Source: Cercospora beticola
Taxonomy: Eukaryota > Ascomycota > Dothideomycetes > Mycosphaerellales > Mycosphaerellaceae
DNA: 64,000 bases
Assembly: GCF_033473495.1 (NCBI RefSeq)
Contig: NC_088942.1
Location: 310,001-374,000, forward strand
Direction: 5' to 3'
Each line of letters begins with the position of its first letter. The stretch's first letter is position 1. This document shows positions 32,583-44,011 of the stretch, one piece after another. The position numbers and the translations under genes were made by a program. The notes under the pieces were generated by a model, which was given only the letters and a program-made list of their open reading frames with translations, searched no databases and was not told where the DNA came from.

Positions 32583-33408
32583 ATGTTCCGCTTATCTGGA
32601 ATGGATCTGAGATTACTTCTCGCGCTTTTGTGGCTCAAGGCATCTGCTATCGACGTCACGAAAGATCCGGAAGCTGTCGCCAAATTGACGATGGCCGCTA
32701 CCCAGCTGGACCGTCTTGCCCTGCTGCCCAGCAGCGCGGACTGGACGTTCGACTTTACAGCGCAGCAGTTCTTCTACAACTGGTCGCCAGGAGGGGTCAC
32801 CAACATGAATGCGGCTACATTTCCAGCGACCAGGGGCAATGGCTTGACGTGTACGTGATGGAGGACTCCAGGCGCATACAGTCATGCTGATCATGTCGCA
32901 GTGGCGATGGTCAACCTGGGACCCTGCGCGATGTTGCCACCGCATTTCCACCCACGCGCGGCAAACTGGGTCGTCGCAGTCAAAGGCAATACAACGACAT
33001 GGATGCAGGAAGAGAATGGTGCACATACCATTGTGACATGTCTCACCCCTGGGAAGGCAACGATCTTTCCCGCCGGCAGCATGCACATGATGGCAAACAA
33101 CGGTATTTGCACCGCGCTGTCGACAAATGCCTTACTAATGAAGCCTGCTAGAGTGCGAGCCTGCACAACTCGTCTCAGCGCTCAACGATGAAGATGCAGG
33201 AACTATGAATATCGGCCAAATTTTCACAAACGGTTTCGCGCCCGAATGGGTCAACGCAGCATTTGGTGGTAATTTTGTCAACGACAATACAGCAGAAAAG
33301 ATGCCGCCAGTCGGTACTGGCGCGAACTGGGGCTCAGCAGAGTGCATGTCGCGTTGCAAAATCATGCCTCGGGACGCAACAGGTAGGCCAAAGGAGCATG
33401 GGAAATGA
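32583..33408 (+). CDS. Secreted cupin (spherulin/germin-like)
   Basis: Exons 32583-32850, 32902-33102 and 33152-33408; introns of 51 bp (GTACGT..GTCGCAG) and 49 bp (GTATTT..TACTAAT..TGCTAG), both phase 1; 241 aa. A hydrophobic MDLRLLLALLWLKASA stretch is a signal peptide; translation could start at 32583 or at the second ATG at 32601. Splicing restores LAMVNLGPCAMLPPHFHPRA, the cupin motif 1 of spherulin-type proteins, and ATIFPAGSMHMMANN is motif 2. The HxH of motif 1 and His of motif 2 are present, but the Glu expected in motif 1 is not (HFHPRAANWVVAVKG). Family members are secreted metal-binding beta-barrels, some with oxalate or superoxide activity. The enzymatic role here is unknown. Confidence 0.85.
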
Positions 33409-33533
33409 TACAAGAGAAACAGGAGAGTGCCACCACTGCCGCCACGAACCTGGCAATGAGTTCGGACTTGTTCATATTTCGGTTCTATCACCCATCGACT
33501 CATCGTCGAGCCGCAGATTGCTATAACTTTTGT

Positions 33534-34739
33534 TTAGATTCCATCAATCAATGGGCTCAAGCCCTGAGCTGTACCAAGCCTATCTTCAAACCAATTCCTC
33601 AACCTTTCAACACGAGCACGATCCGCCATCCATTGCTGAAAGTACGTGACATTCGTCCCCGGCATATCGAAAATATCAGGATACCCTGCAAGAGCTGGCA
33701 CATCGCGGCGGACAGGCCAGGAACCTTGAGCGACTTGCCACTCTTTGCTGAGAAAGTAGTTGTGGAGTAGCTTTGCGGCTTCTGGATGAGGTGCGTCTTT
33801 TGGAATGGCGGCTAGTTGGAACCAGCTGACGAAGGAGCCTTGGACTGGATAGGTGAAGTTGAGGCCATCAACTCCATTGTCTGCAAGGGGTGCGTCGGTG
33901 GTGAAGGAGGCGGCGAGTGTTGAGTTTTTGCTGTTTAATAGGGTGTTTGGCGTTCCGGTACCGCGGACCCATTGTGGGTTTTGAGTAAGGAGACGGTCGA
34001 ACCAGGATGTGCCGTATTGTTGCATGCTACGAGCAGTCAGTCAGCAATCACGACAGCCAACTCCGGGTATAAGGCACTTACACAAGATCAAACGCGTACA
34101 GGACCGCATCATCGTCACTGGAATAGAGGTCAGCAACTAGTAAGACCAATACAGCGTCTGGGACGATATCACTCACTTCGGATATGTCAACACGAGCTTA
34201 TCCTTAAACTCCGGCCTCAGCCAATCCTCCCACTCTTTGGGCGCGCTCACACCCGACAACTTCTTCGTATTCCACTTGAAAGTCCACGCATCAGTCAAAA
34301 TGCCATAAAACGCAGCTCGCGGGTCGCGCATCGGAGAATACACCTCCTGGAACCCATTCGGTGCATAATGCAGCAAAGCGCCTTCAGCATCCAATCTCGG
34401 AAAATCATGCGCAGTCTGCCATGCGATGCTGTCGACGTTGACATTGTTCGATGCCAATTGCTGGTCGAAGTGGACGCTGTGGTATTTGGAAAGATCGACT
34501 GTGACGTTGAGGGTCATGCCGGGGAATTTAGTTTCGAAGGCTTCTTTCATGCCGTTTCCGCCTGAGGGCTCGTCGCCTCCTAGCCATAGTGTTACCACTC
34601 CTCCTTCTTTCAGAGCGGCTTGGTAGATTTCGTCGATCGAGCGTGTTTCGATTTCGGCGGCGGCATCGAATCCGAGGAGTTGGTCGTAGGCTAATGTGTG
34701 GCTGGCCAGCAGCGCCTGGATTAGAAGTGAGCTCAACAT
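33534..34739 (-). CDS. Secreted periplasmic-binding-like (PBP II) protein
   Basis: Exons 34739-34177, 34117-34082 (a 36-base micro-exon) and 34026-33534; introns of 59 and 55 bp with GTGAGT and GTAAGT donors; 363 aa with consistent phases. A signal peptide of about 17 residues (MLSSLLIQALLASHTLA) precedes the mature chain. The fold signals are those of bacterial solute-binding proteins of the iron/spermidine type: EIYQAALKEGGVVTLWLGG, FETKFPGMTLNVTVDLSKYH, TDAWTFKWNTKKL, APKEWEDWL and the late AAIPKDAPHPEAAKLLHNYF helix. Several N-glycosylation sequons (NVT, NST, NFT) fit a eukaryotic secretory route. In bacteria these capture ligands for ABC importers; no such importer is known in fungi and none is encoded nearby. 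The ligand is unknown. Confidence 0.82.
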
Positions 34740-35626
34740 GGTTATTGAATTGAGCTGATGACATGACAGAATCAGCGAGAGAGATCATTCAACGCTCCTA
34801 TATCAAACACAGGCGGCTGAAACAATGACGATCACCGACACCCGACTAAGAGGCTTAGCATTCCCATGCATGGGTACTGTCAACCGCTGGATTCTAGCAT
34901 GAACTAGTTCAACAACTCGACGAGCATCAAAGGCCGTCTACACGCGCCGCCTTCAACCAAGCGATCCAATCGACTCAAGATCTGCATTCAAAAGCCTCGT
35001 ACAGTAGTTCCCAGCGAATCCTCAATGAACTTGCTTCGGAACGACATGACCTAGCGAATGGTTGACCGGCGGCTACGGACAGTGATGGTCTCAATTTCGA
35101 CCCGACCGCAAGGTACTAGCAACGACTAGACCAAACGTATTACGAAAGATATGTCCGTGTGTACATCCTACTGCTTTGTCATGGACAAGTGCGGTCGTCG
35201 TCCGTCTTTCTCTACGGTGCACGGTCGTCCCAACATGCCTCGTGATTGGTCTTTCATGATTTTGATGGACCCAAATCGCGGAATTTCGGACTACGGAATT
35301 TCTTCCAGCCCGTCTGCCAAAAAGCTCCTTTTCATCTTAGTTCTGCAGTCAGGCGTTGAGGCGAAGCAAGCTCTGTGCCGTCACTATACCTTCTGCACCC
35401 CTTTCGAAGGCGTATGTTGGAGCTGGGAGTGTCTGTTGGGGACAACAATGAGTTCTCAAATTTCAACATCGAGGGCTTCACGACTTGATGATGTGACGAT
35501 GTAAACGGCTACTATCCGCAATGCTAAGTTCTATCTACTATGCTTCAGCCATTCTAATATACACTCTCAACAATGGGGATGAACATCCTCTATTCGTGTC
35601 AGTTTCAATCTTGCACCTCAGCTTAC
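34740..35626. other. Intergenic, 887 bases
   Basis: Upstream region of the PBP-like gene and 3' side of the aquaporin gene. A 117-residue plus-strand frame (35151-35504) contains several cysteines but has no signal peptide or domain and is not called. Confidence 0.4.
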
Positions 35627-36893
35627 CTAGCGCATCACCTCTTCGTATCCACGAGCTCTGGCGTATCGATCCATGTCACTGTGCCTGCCCGAGCTGACAC
35701 GCCTCTCCTCTCTCGAGCTTCGGTATGGTGATCTTGGTGGCGTTGTGACACCACTCGGATAGAAAGACCCATATTCATCGTCCTTCTCGTAATAGACCTG
35801 CTGAGCCGCATCACTCCGGTTGCTCGTTCTGCGACCTCCAGGGCTATGACTCTCAGACACACGCATCGTCGTGGTCTTCCTAATCTTTGGCGGGGTTGGT
35901 GCCTCTGGAATCATTCTCGTTCGCTCCTCAGCAGCACCATGCCCTCCAGAGGGATCGTTTCTCTGCGTTGGTTTGCCGTGTCCGTCCTCAGGCAAGTTCT
36001 CAGTTGCTGTGCATTGAGGCATCAGAAGCTGCACAAGTCTGTAGTATATGCAAGGTAGCAGAGCTCCGACGATGGGTCCAGCCCAGTAGATCCAATGACA
36101 GTATGGAAAGTCAGAATTGATTGCACACAGTGAGAATGATCGTATTGGATTCATCGATGCTCCAGTGTAGCCAATGCCGACAAAGGAGGCGAAGAAGAGT
36201 GCTGTGGCAATGCCAAATGGTGCCATAAAGCTCAAGGCGCCAGTCCTTGCAACGACGACAAGAGCAGTGATCACAACTAATGTTGTCATGAGCTGTGAGC
36301 TGTCAGTACAGTTGGAATTTGCGGAGCTCTGTTTCACTCACCACTTCGATGAAGAAGCCCTGCACTACAGTAAGGCCAGGGGATAACACAGTTTCAATCC
36401 TTCTCGAGTCTCCAGGAAGAAGTGCCTTCACCGCCGCCGCGGCACATATGCCAGCCAGTACCTGGATCGGAAGTAGGAAAACAGCTCTCGTCGCAGACAG
36501 TCCGCCGACGAACACAGAGCCCAACGCAATAGCAGGATTGAACATTCCAGGAACCATGCCTGGCAATGTCAGAACATAAATCAGAAGCCAAAACCCATAA
36601 AAGAAAGCGTATGCGATGCAGATCGTCAAGATGACCAGTATCGTGGGTGGTTCCGTCGGGGGAGTATTTGCAACAGCCGTCAGATGCATTGTGAAAGCAA
36701 AGAAGAGGTACATAAATGTCCCGACGAATTCTGCCATGCTTGCAACCAGATGACTTCGTAATCGCGGAGGTGTTCGAGGTGGTGGAGATGTATCATCGGC
36801 TCGAGCACGTCGGCGCATGATGCCGGCCGTGTTGCCATAGCTGTTAGTCGTGATCGTGCTGCTCTCTCCCGAAGGCGGTAAAATTCGAAACAT
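35627..36893 (-). CDS. Aquaporin (MIP family), second NPA box altered
   Basis: Exons 36893-36342 and 36292-35627 join at a codon boundary over a 49-bp intron (GTGAGT..GCTCACAG); 405 aa. Six transmembrane helices can be picked out between about residues 50 and 290. Loop B has MFNPAIALGS (a normal NPA) and loop E has SMNPIRSFS, where Ile replaces Ala of the second NPA while the constriction Arg follows as usual. The long cytosolic C-terminal tail (about residues 290-405) is Ser/Arg-rich with several SPxR-like phosphorylation-type sites. Family role: water or small neutral solute channel in the plasma or organelle membrane. Selectivity cannot be read from sequence; the tail suggests phospho-regulation, as inference. 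Confidence 0.87.
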
Positions 36894-38674
36894 TGAAGTA
36901 TTCGCGACACGCGCGTGTGAGAGGACGCGCCACGACTGAACGCGTGCGCAGATCTCATATGCTTCGTTCGTGTTTACATTTTGAGTCCTCGTTGCTAAGT
37001 GCAGCTTTCTGGTCAGTCAGTGCTCCGGAATATTCCCCAGCCTCCCCAGTAAAGCGCATCTGAATGAACAAGGGTTCGGCTTGAAGTGATGTTGCAAAAC
37101 CTGCCTTCAACACGTCTAAGCACAGAACATTGGCCTTCAGGGCGTCCGAGTGCACAATTTTGTGCACTGATTCGATCGTGCAGGTTGCTCAGAGCGCGCG
37201 TTGTTGAGTCAACAAGCGGCAGCGCTCAGAAAAATGATGAGTAACCAACCATCCCTCTTCGCAACGCAAGCTGATTTCGCGAAGAGACCAGTATATACTG
37301 CAGAATCCTGTCCAGGGCCATCGTGCGGCATGCCACGATTGCTGAGGATGATGGGGTCTGTCCGTACGAAGTAGTCTCTGCCGCTCAGCCGCCGTGGACG
37401 AACGATCAGATGCAGACCCGGCTGCTTGATGTTCACACAAGTGTAACTTCAAAGCTTTTCCATGAGCAGCTTTCACAAGCTGGGCTGATTTCTCCTCGAT
37501 TGTCACGCCTACGGGGTGGCCGCGGTGGCTCTCTCTGCCGGCCAGCTTGCGATGAATTGCGAAGGGCTGAAACGCGCGCCCTCGAGCTGGAACAGTCAGC
37601 TAGCACTCACGACTCACCCTCTTACTAACTTTGCATTGGTACAAGCAGTACTGTGCAAAAGCGGCTCCCATTTCTATCATGAGTTGCGGTTGCTGCGCGA
37701 CACACAGGAGAGGACTGAGCCGCTGACGAGCATATGCTGAATGGCGACTGATCGGACCGCGTTTGCCTGTCACAAATGCATGAGCGGCTGCAACCTCATG
37801 TTGACGTGTGCGTGTTAGTTGTCTGCAATGCAGAGTAGTGTGTTTGCGAAGACGAGGAAAGCGGATTTGGACTTTAGTTTGTCGGCGGAGTTGCAGTTGC
37901 AGGCATTGGTCGCGGAAGTAGCCGGAGCTAGCTAACGTCTGTCTTGGCTCAGCAGTTGTACTGGGTTGGTCTGTGCAGAGCCGTCAATTTCACTCACCGC
38001 ACAGACCAACGCAGTCACTTCTGAGGGCCAAGACAGACGTCAGCTAGTGTGTTGGAAGACATGGCCAATGACAACACTGCTGCTCGCTGCGCACAGACCA
38101 TCGCGGGCTTTTTCTCGAGGTGCAAGAAGCGCTTTCCATTCCACGCAACTTCCAATCTGAATCGTGCGTCGTACAGATGAAGGAATCTATCAACATCGCA
38201 CGGCTACACATCGTACTGCCGTGGACAACTCCAGCAGACACGCGGAAATGGAACCCGCGACTCTGCTTGATCGCTTGGCCGTCACGAGCATAGAAAGCTT
38301 ACGCTGACGCTTCTGATCCTCCAAGGCCATGACTGCGGGCTTGAACACAGCACAAATGGGTCATTCAGCGAGCACAAGCAACATCGCAATCTCACGGACG
38401 CAAGCCTATCTTGACCTGATCGTGGCCACATTACATGTGTTGCGCGCTAGTCCACGTGTCTACGACTTAGCTGCCGCTGCGCAATGACGAAGCCGTTCAC
38501 TTGAGGACCGTAGAGGATGAAGTGCCTACGCCATCGACGAACTCTGAAGTATGTAACAGGAACTCCGTGGGCCGCGGCCACATGTCCATAGATACAAGAG
38601 ACGTCTAATCCGACTCATTGTCGTGGCGAACAAATACTTCGTGCTCCAACTTTCGCGCGTTGTCGATACCGATC
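36894..38674. other. Intergenic, 1.8 kb, containing a long imperfect hairpin
   Basis: No supported coding region. Upstream side of the aquaporin gene, then a stretch of mixed short frames. The one structured element is the inverted repeat at 37930-38045, listed separately. Confidence 0.5.
37930..38045. repeat. 116-base imperfect inverted repeat (hairpin)
   Basis: Two 49-base arms (37930-37978 and 37997-38045) surround an 18-base loop. The outer 19 bases (AGCTAACGTCTGTCTTGGC against AGCTGACGTCTGTCTTGGC) differ at one position. The inner blocks ACTGGGTTGGTCTGTGCAG and ACTGCGTTGGTCTGTGCGG differ at two. A roughly 10-base centre is unpaired. TA dinucleotides flank the GCTAACG and CGTCAGC ends. 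It could be a short foldback/MITE-like element or a transcribed hairpin; no second copy was noticed in the window. Confidence 0.75.
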
Positions 38675-39512
38675 ATGCCACCAATACTGCATTTGATGCG
38701 CCATGGTCAAGGATATCATTCGCCAGAAGTGACTAAAGATGGGCACTTGGTCCGCGATCCATTGCTCACAGACAAAGGACAACAGCAATGTCGAGACAGA
38801 TGCAAAGCATTTTCCAGGCACGACAAAGTCAGCCAAGCATCATCAATTCTCACCAACCACAGAACCTGACCAAAGCAGATCGAACTCCTCGTCGCCTCCC
38901 CCATGCGAAGAGCAATCCAAACCTGCCAACTGTCTTTCGCTCCAGCCGTCGAGCGCGGCCTAATAATCGTCTGCCTCCCTCACGCAGAAGAAGTTTCAGA
39001 TGCACCCTCCGATACAGGAAGTCCAATCGAAACTCTCCAAGCAGAGTTCAGTCAAGGCGTAGACTTCGATCATCTCAAACACGGCTGGTTCGAGCATAAA
39101 GGAGAATTCTCAGTAGAACCCAAGACTGTCAAGGTCCGCGCCACAAAGCTTCGACAGTGGATCAAAGCGAGACCAGAGAAGGAAATTGCTCTCGTCAGCC
39201 ACGGATTCTTCAATCATTTCTTGTGTGAGGAGGTTGATGATAATGGGGAGCAGACGACGCCTTGGTTCGACGCATAATATTCACCTTGACCTCGATACTC
39301 CTGCTGACACTCAGATCAGGTGGAATGAAGCCGAATTGCGCACTTACACCTTCTCAGATGAAGACGACGAAACAGCAAGAATCTACGAGACAGAAGAATC
39401 CTTGTCAGCACGAGGAGCAACAGCAGACGATGTCAGACCGATGTCTCCAAAGGTCAACAATCCTTCGACACGTGGTAGCAATCCCAATGAGCACTATACA
39501 AAGAAGAACTAA
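38675..39512 (+). CDS. Histidine phosphatase (phosphoglycerate-mutase-like)
   Basis: Exons 38675-38827, 38879-39264 and 39320-39512, 243 aa. Introns are 51 bp (GTCAGC..AAAGCAG) and 55 bp (GTTCGA..GCTGACAC..GATCAG). Both donors are weak, but the joins restore conserved sequence in frame: HDKIELLVASPMRRAIQTC and TTPWWNEAELRTYTF. The N terminus has the catalytic LMRHGQGYH (RHG motif), SPMRRAIQT supplies the phosphate-pocket Arg, and ALVSHGFFNHFL the second catalytic His. Fungal members of this size are generic phosphomonoesterases rather than glycolytic mutases. The substrate is unknown; there is no targeting signal. Confidence 0.83.
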
Positions 39513-40687
39513 GCAAGAAGCGAAACTGAGAAATAAGACATCCAAGTCCACAATCTCGAAGTTCGACGCCCCGTGTAGGACGAAGGAAATTTATCTTTAA
39601 CATCGAGATCATTCCGCAATGCCAAAAAACCCAAAGCCCCAGAAGCTCAAACGTCCACGTCACGTCTCACGTACATATGTGTCCTTCGCTCACGAGAACA
39701 TAATAAATGCGGAAAATCCAACTCATCTCTCCAAGCCCTAATAAATATACTGTACCATCTACCAGGCCTGACATCCAACTCCGGAACCACCGGAGAATAC
39801 CAACAGCAAGCATCCCATCCCAGCAGTTGTACAATAATAACAAATCGAGCCCGTCCGCACCCGTACCTACCTGAATTGGGAAACAAAGCTCGCGAGAAGC
39901 TAGTCCATAAAACCGCTCACCAAGGCAACACATATATCCATCCGTGCATGCGAAGCATTGCGGTAATTCCAATTTTTACAGTGTCCTCATTGGTCGCCTT
40001 ACAATAAATCAACAAACAATAATCGCACAGACAAAAAAAAAAAGACCGCCGTTGATCGCCAAACGGAAAACCCGTTTCTTCCATCCACGCCAGACCGTCC
40101 ACCGGCCCGTCGGTCTGCAGACACATAACACCAAACTCTACTAATTTAACAGCATTCGATTAATCGATTGACGGGTGTCAAAAAGTTTCACCTCCAACAG
40201 ACATCTAATCGCTTACAACTATGATACAAGCGATGAAATAAGGCAGACGCCACAGCCGCACGCACATACTATGCCAGCACATTCCTTATATTATCAGGCG
40301 ACGGACAACAAAATTACTCGTAATAGCATTTCATTGTCGCATGCAGCAGACAGCAGGGTACCCAGCAGCTGAAAAGAATTGGCTATAGCACGCACGGACA
40401 TAGTTCGCTATACATATATGTACGCTATCCCGAAAACTCTACAACCCAGTCTTGCGCTAATGGCGGTTAGTGCGACTTCATGTGTACAATGTCGCGCATA
40501 TAATATGTGCCTGCTATGCTGCTGAACTGTCGAAAGCAAAGTGCCACAATGTACAGCTCTCGTCCCAAAGTCAGAGCAAATTCGAGGCCATGCAGCGCTG
40601 CGTGCTGCGTGATGGAATGCAAAGCAATCACAAAACTCTCCCGAAAACGTGTGTCAGCCAAACTCAATCTCGATAACGAGTCGTGCA
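39513..40687. other. Intergenic, AT-rich, 1.2 kb
   Basis: The stretch is AT-rich compared with the flanking genes and includes an 11-base A run near 40033-40043. It lies between two convergent stops (phosphatase and 2EXR gene), so it is probably 3' untranslated and intergenic sequence. No gene is supported. Confidence 0.45.
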
Positions 40688-41991
40688 TCAAATATCGAAC
40701 TTCTTCTTCTTCCTGGTGCAGTGTGCCAGTAGCGTTGACTTGACACTTTCGTCTTGCTTCGAGCTGCGAGGATATTTGCTGTCAGGTGGCCAGTCCACAA
40801 ATCGGACTGCATCAGCTTTGAGTCGCTTCATGTAGTCCAGGAATCTGTCGTCCGTTCGATCAACCCGACGACGGCCATGAAAATGCAGGTCGATCGTCTG
40901 AAGCTGCGCATGGTTGCCAAGGTGTCGCAGTACAGACATCAGGTCGTCGTCGTGGACGAATCGTCGCTCCTCGTTCGTTCTCATCGAAGGGTTCAGGCAT
41001 GGCACTGCGTCCTCTAGCATGAAGCTTATCCTGCGAATGAGGGCGGTATTCGTGGGACCAATGGATCTGGGCACATTAGCAACAATGACTTAGGAGCTGC
41101 AAAAGTTCCACAGAATACTGCAGAGCTCACTTACTTCATGAACTTGCGAACGTTGAGATAGCCTAGCTCACGCCACTCATGCTCCCAGAACGATCCATAT
41201 CGCTGCGTGCGACGTTCGATAGCAAATGCATTCTCGGAATAGAGAATACTCCGTCCTTCTTCCTGCGCGGGCGTTAGTGTTTGATATTGCGTCAGCTATA
41301 TGCGGTGGGTGCGACGTACGTAGACTTGGCGGCAAGTCCGGAGCAAAGCGGCACTGCGGCTGAAATTGTCGGGTGTTGCGAAGTTGATCGTTGCGTTTTC
41401 TGTGACGAAGATGAGGCGATAGATGTCGTTTCTGAGCTCAGCGGGAAGGTCGAGGAACCCAGCGTACTTCTTCGTCTTTGGCACCGATCGTGTGTTGAGT
41501 CGGGTTAGCGTTGTCTGCGTAAGTCTGTCTGGCTTGCAAGGCGACGCAGACACGCTTTGGCATGAGGCAAAGTTCTTCGGGTCAATGTTCAAAGTGATAG
41601 GACCTTGATGGCCAGGCGGGATGTTGACAGTGAGGTGAACAGTCGTTCCTGTTGCTGGAGGAGTGGTTCGTAGGGTGCTTTCCTCCTCGGCATCGGACAT
41701 TGATGAGTCGGAGAAGTTGGCGACATCGTCGGAGGGTAGTCTTGCAAGTGGAGATGGAGATCTCTTCCGCTTCTTTGCTGGCGCTACCGAGATAACATCG
41801 CCAACGGTCTCCTCTTCGTAGTCGCTCTCGTTGTCGCTGATGGCCACGGCAGAATCTTCAAAAGGCGATTCTCGCTGCTGGGTGCGACATTTCCGGATGG
41901 CTCGTCCTTTGGCATTGTAATCAATGGCGAAGTCGCCGTTTCCGAGCTCGGAGCTCAAATTGTTGCGCTTCTGCTTCTTGGTGCGTGGCAT
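40688..41991 (-). CDS. 2EXR/F-box-like nuclear-type protein
   Basis: Exons 41991-41320, 41262-41135 and 41066-40688, with introns of 57 bp (GTACGT..CACTAAC..GCGCAG) and 68 bp (GTAAGT..GCTAATG..CCCAG); 392 aa. The first 130 residues are disordered with basic clusters (MPRTKKQKRNN, AKKRKRSPSP) and acidic Ser runs, suggesting nuclear location. A beta-like segment VHLTVNIPPGHQGPITLNI follows, then KKYAGFLDLPAELRNDIYRLIF and LLRTCRQVYEEGRSILYSENAF, the two conserved blocks of 2EXR/F-box-like fungal proteins. The first splice recreates the second block exactly. The C terminus is basic (CTRKKKKFDI). Molecular role unknown; adaptor function is possible. Confidence 0.8.
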
Positions 41992-43058
41992 ATCGATTGA
42001 TGGGCGCCGGTGGCGGCAAGGTGCTGTCTGCAGTGGTGGCAGCGAGCACAGAGGTTGATGTAAAGAAGAAGTCTAGAACTTGCAATGGAAGTGGAAAGCA
42101 GTCGATGCACGGTGGAGAAGGTGGCATCCACAAGCTTTGCCCTGACAGAAGGAAAGCACGGCCGTTCGAATGCACGTGCGGGCGATATGAGGCAGGAAGG
42201 CGGCACTCGAGCAGGCGCCAGCAACGGAGAAGGGCGGGCAGCGTGTACCGGGGAGAGTGTGAAGAAGGGTGGCGTTTGAAAAGAATTGCAGACGAAGCAT
42301 GACGATGGCCGCGCTTGCGAGAAATTTGAAGCTGGCAGAGGCTAAGAAAGCAGCCGCATGCCGTCTCGGCGAGCAGGAAGAGAGCGGTGGACTTTGAGAC
42401 AGGAAGACGTACTGACCCTTGAATGACACCCGCCGAGCCTGGCTGGCATCAAATGACTATTGCAATGCGCTGGTCGCATCGCCCACGCTGTAGTCGGTGC
42501 GTTGTCCGAAACCCGCCCACCATAAGAGATATAGCAGCACCACCTGGGCCGTAGCAGTCTCGACCTGCCGCGCCGCACATGACCCAGGAGCGCTGCAATC
42601 TCACTCACCCGTGCTCCTCGTCCCGACACCGACCTGCTGCAGCAGGTCCAGGGCGCTGCAACACGCTGCATGAGCTGCGCCAGCCGCAGTCGTCGTCGGC
42701 GTCTTCGCGGGCCGCAGAAAGACGTCGCGTGGAAGAGGCAAAACACCTCACCAAACATTCGATCAGAACGTTTCAAATAGCTCCTCACTCAGTGGTGATT
42801 TTGGGCCCGGAGCTTCTCGGCAGCATCCACAACGCAGCTTGCGCCGCGGTGAAGTATGTGCCGTACAGGCCGGCTCATCAGCTCGAATTTAGTTTGGTAA
42901 AGAAGAAAGGAAGAGGAGATGGCGAGTGTGCAAATGTCAAATACTGCGCGGTACGGCCCATCCCGGGATGCGTCCGAGCTCAAGCGTGCCCGCAACATTT
43001 CTGTCTGAAGAACTTCGACCAACTCACACAATCGCAGACGCTGCTGTAGGCACTCACC
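41992..43058. other. Intergenic, 1.07 kb between divergent genes
   Basis: Region between the 2EXR gene (minus) and the GPN3 gene (plus). A 32-codon plus-strand frame begins near 42300 (MTMAALARNLKLAEAKKAAA), too short to call and possibly an upstream ORF. Larger frames on both strands are Arg- and Cys-rich artefacts of GC-rich sequence. Confidence 0.4.
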
Positions 43059-44011
43059 ATGGGCTCCAAATATGGCACGATCGTCATGGGCCCGGCTGGC
43101 GCTGGCAAATCGACCTTTTGCGCCGCCATGATCCAGCACCTGAGGAACAATCGCCGCTCATGTTTCTATATCAATCTCGATCCGGTGTGTAGCGGACGCG
43201 AAGAGCAAGGTAGGTCGCGCATGGCTGATGTCGTATGCAGGCGGCGGACGACTTCGCCTACGAGCCAGATCTGGATATCAAGGACCTGATCACCCTCGAG
43301 GATGTCATGGAAGAGCTGCACCTGGGACCGAATGGCGGCCTGATCTACTGCTTCGAATTCTTGATGGAGAACCTCGATTTCATTACCGAACCGCTCGAGG
43401 AAGTTGGCGAAGAATACCTCATCATCATTGACATGCCCGGTCAAATCGAACTGTACACCCACGTTCCCATTGTGCCGCAACTGATCAGGCACCTCACTCG
43501 AGGCAGCTTGAACATCAGCATGTGCGCCGCCTACCTGCTCGAAAGCTCCTTCATCGTCGACCGCGCCAAGTTCTTCTCGGGTACACTGAGCGCAATGTCA
43601 GCCATGATCATGATGGAGGTGCCGCATGTCAACATCCTGAGTAAGATGGATCAAGTCAAAGGACAAATCGCGCGGAAAGAGCTGAAGCGCTTCATCGATC
43701 CGGACACAAGCTTGTTGCAAGACGCGCCCGAAAGTGGTCTGGTATATGAGTTCAAAGAGGGTGTGGACAATGGCGATCCTGAGGACAATAGTGTCATGGC
43801 CAAGGATTCGTTCGCGAAGCTCAATCGAGCTGTTGGGCAACTGATTGACGACTTCAGCTTGGTGTCGTTCTTGAAACTAGACGCGCAAGATGAGGACAGT
43901 GTCGGTGCTGTGCTGAGCTACATCGACGACGCCATTCAGTTCCATGAGGCCCAAGAACCACGTGAACCAAATGATGACCTCTTCGACCCACCGGATGCTG
44001 ATATGGGGTGA
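43059..44011 (+). CDS. GPN3: GPN-loop GTPase 3
   Basis: Exons 43059-43184 and 43241-44011 join at a codon boundary over a 56-bp intron (GTGTGT..TATGCAG); 298 aa. The P-loop is MGPAGAGKST (residues about 10-19). The splice recreates NLDPAADDF, and the family signature GPN lies at about 71-73 (HLGPNGGL). DMPGQIELYTH is the switch II region, and LSKMDQVK the NKxD-like specificity motif. The LGPNGGL and NLDPAAxxF pattern fits the Gpn3 subgroup (yeast Fet5/Gpn3), which with Gpn1 carries RNA polymerase II into the nucleus. The C-terminal tail (FHEAQEPREPNDDLFDPPDADMG) is acidic. The gene is probably essential. Confidence 0.92.

Noticed and set aside
33534..34739. Bacterial contamination as the source of the binding-protein gene
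   Set aside because: Two phase-consistent fungal-type introns, eukaryotic flanking genes and glycosylation sequons show it is integrated in the fungal genome.
42342..43049. Two frames of about 150 aa on opposite strands
   Set aside because: Arg/Cys/His-rich readings of GC-rich spacer; no domain, no splice sites, mutually overlapping.
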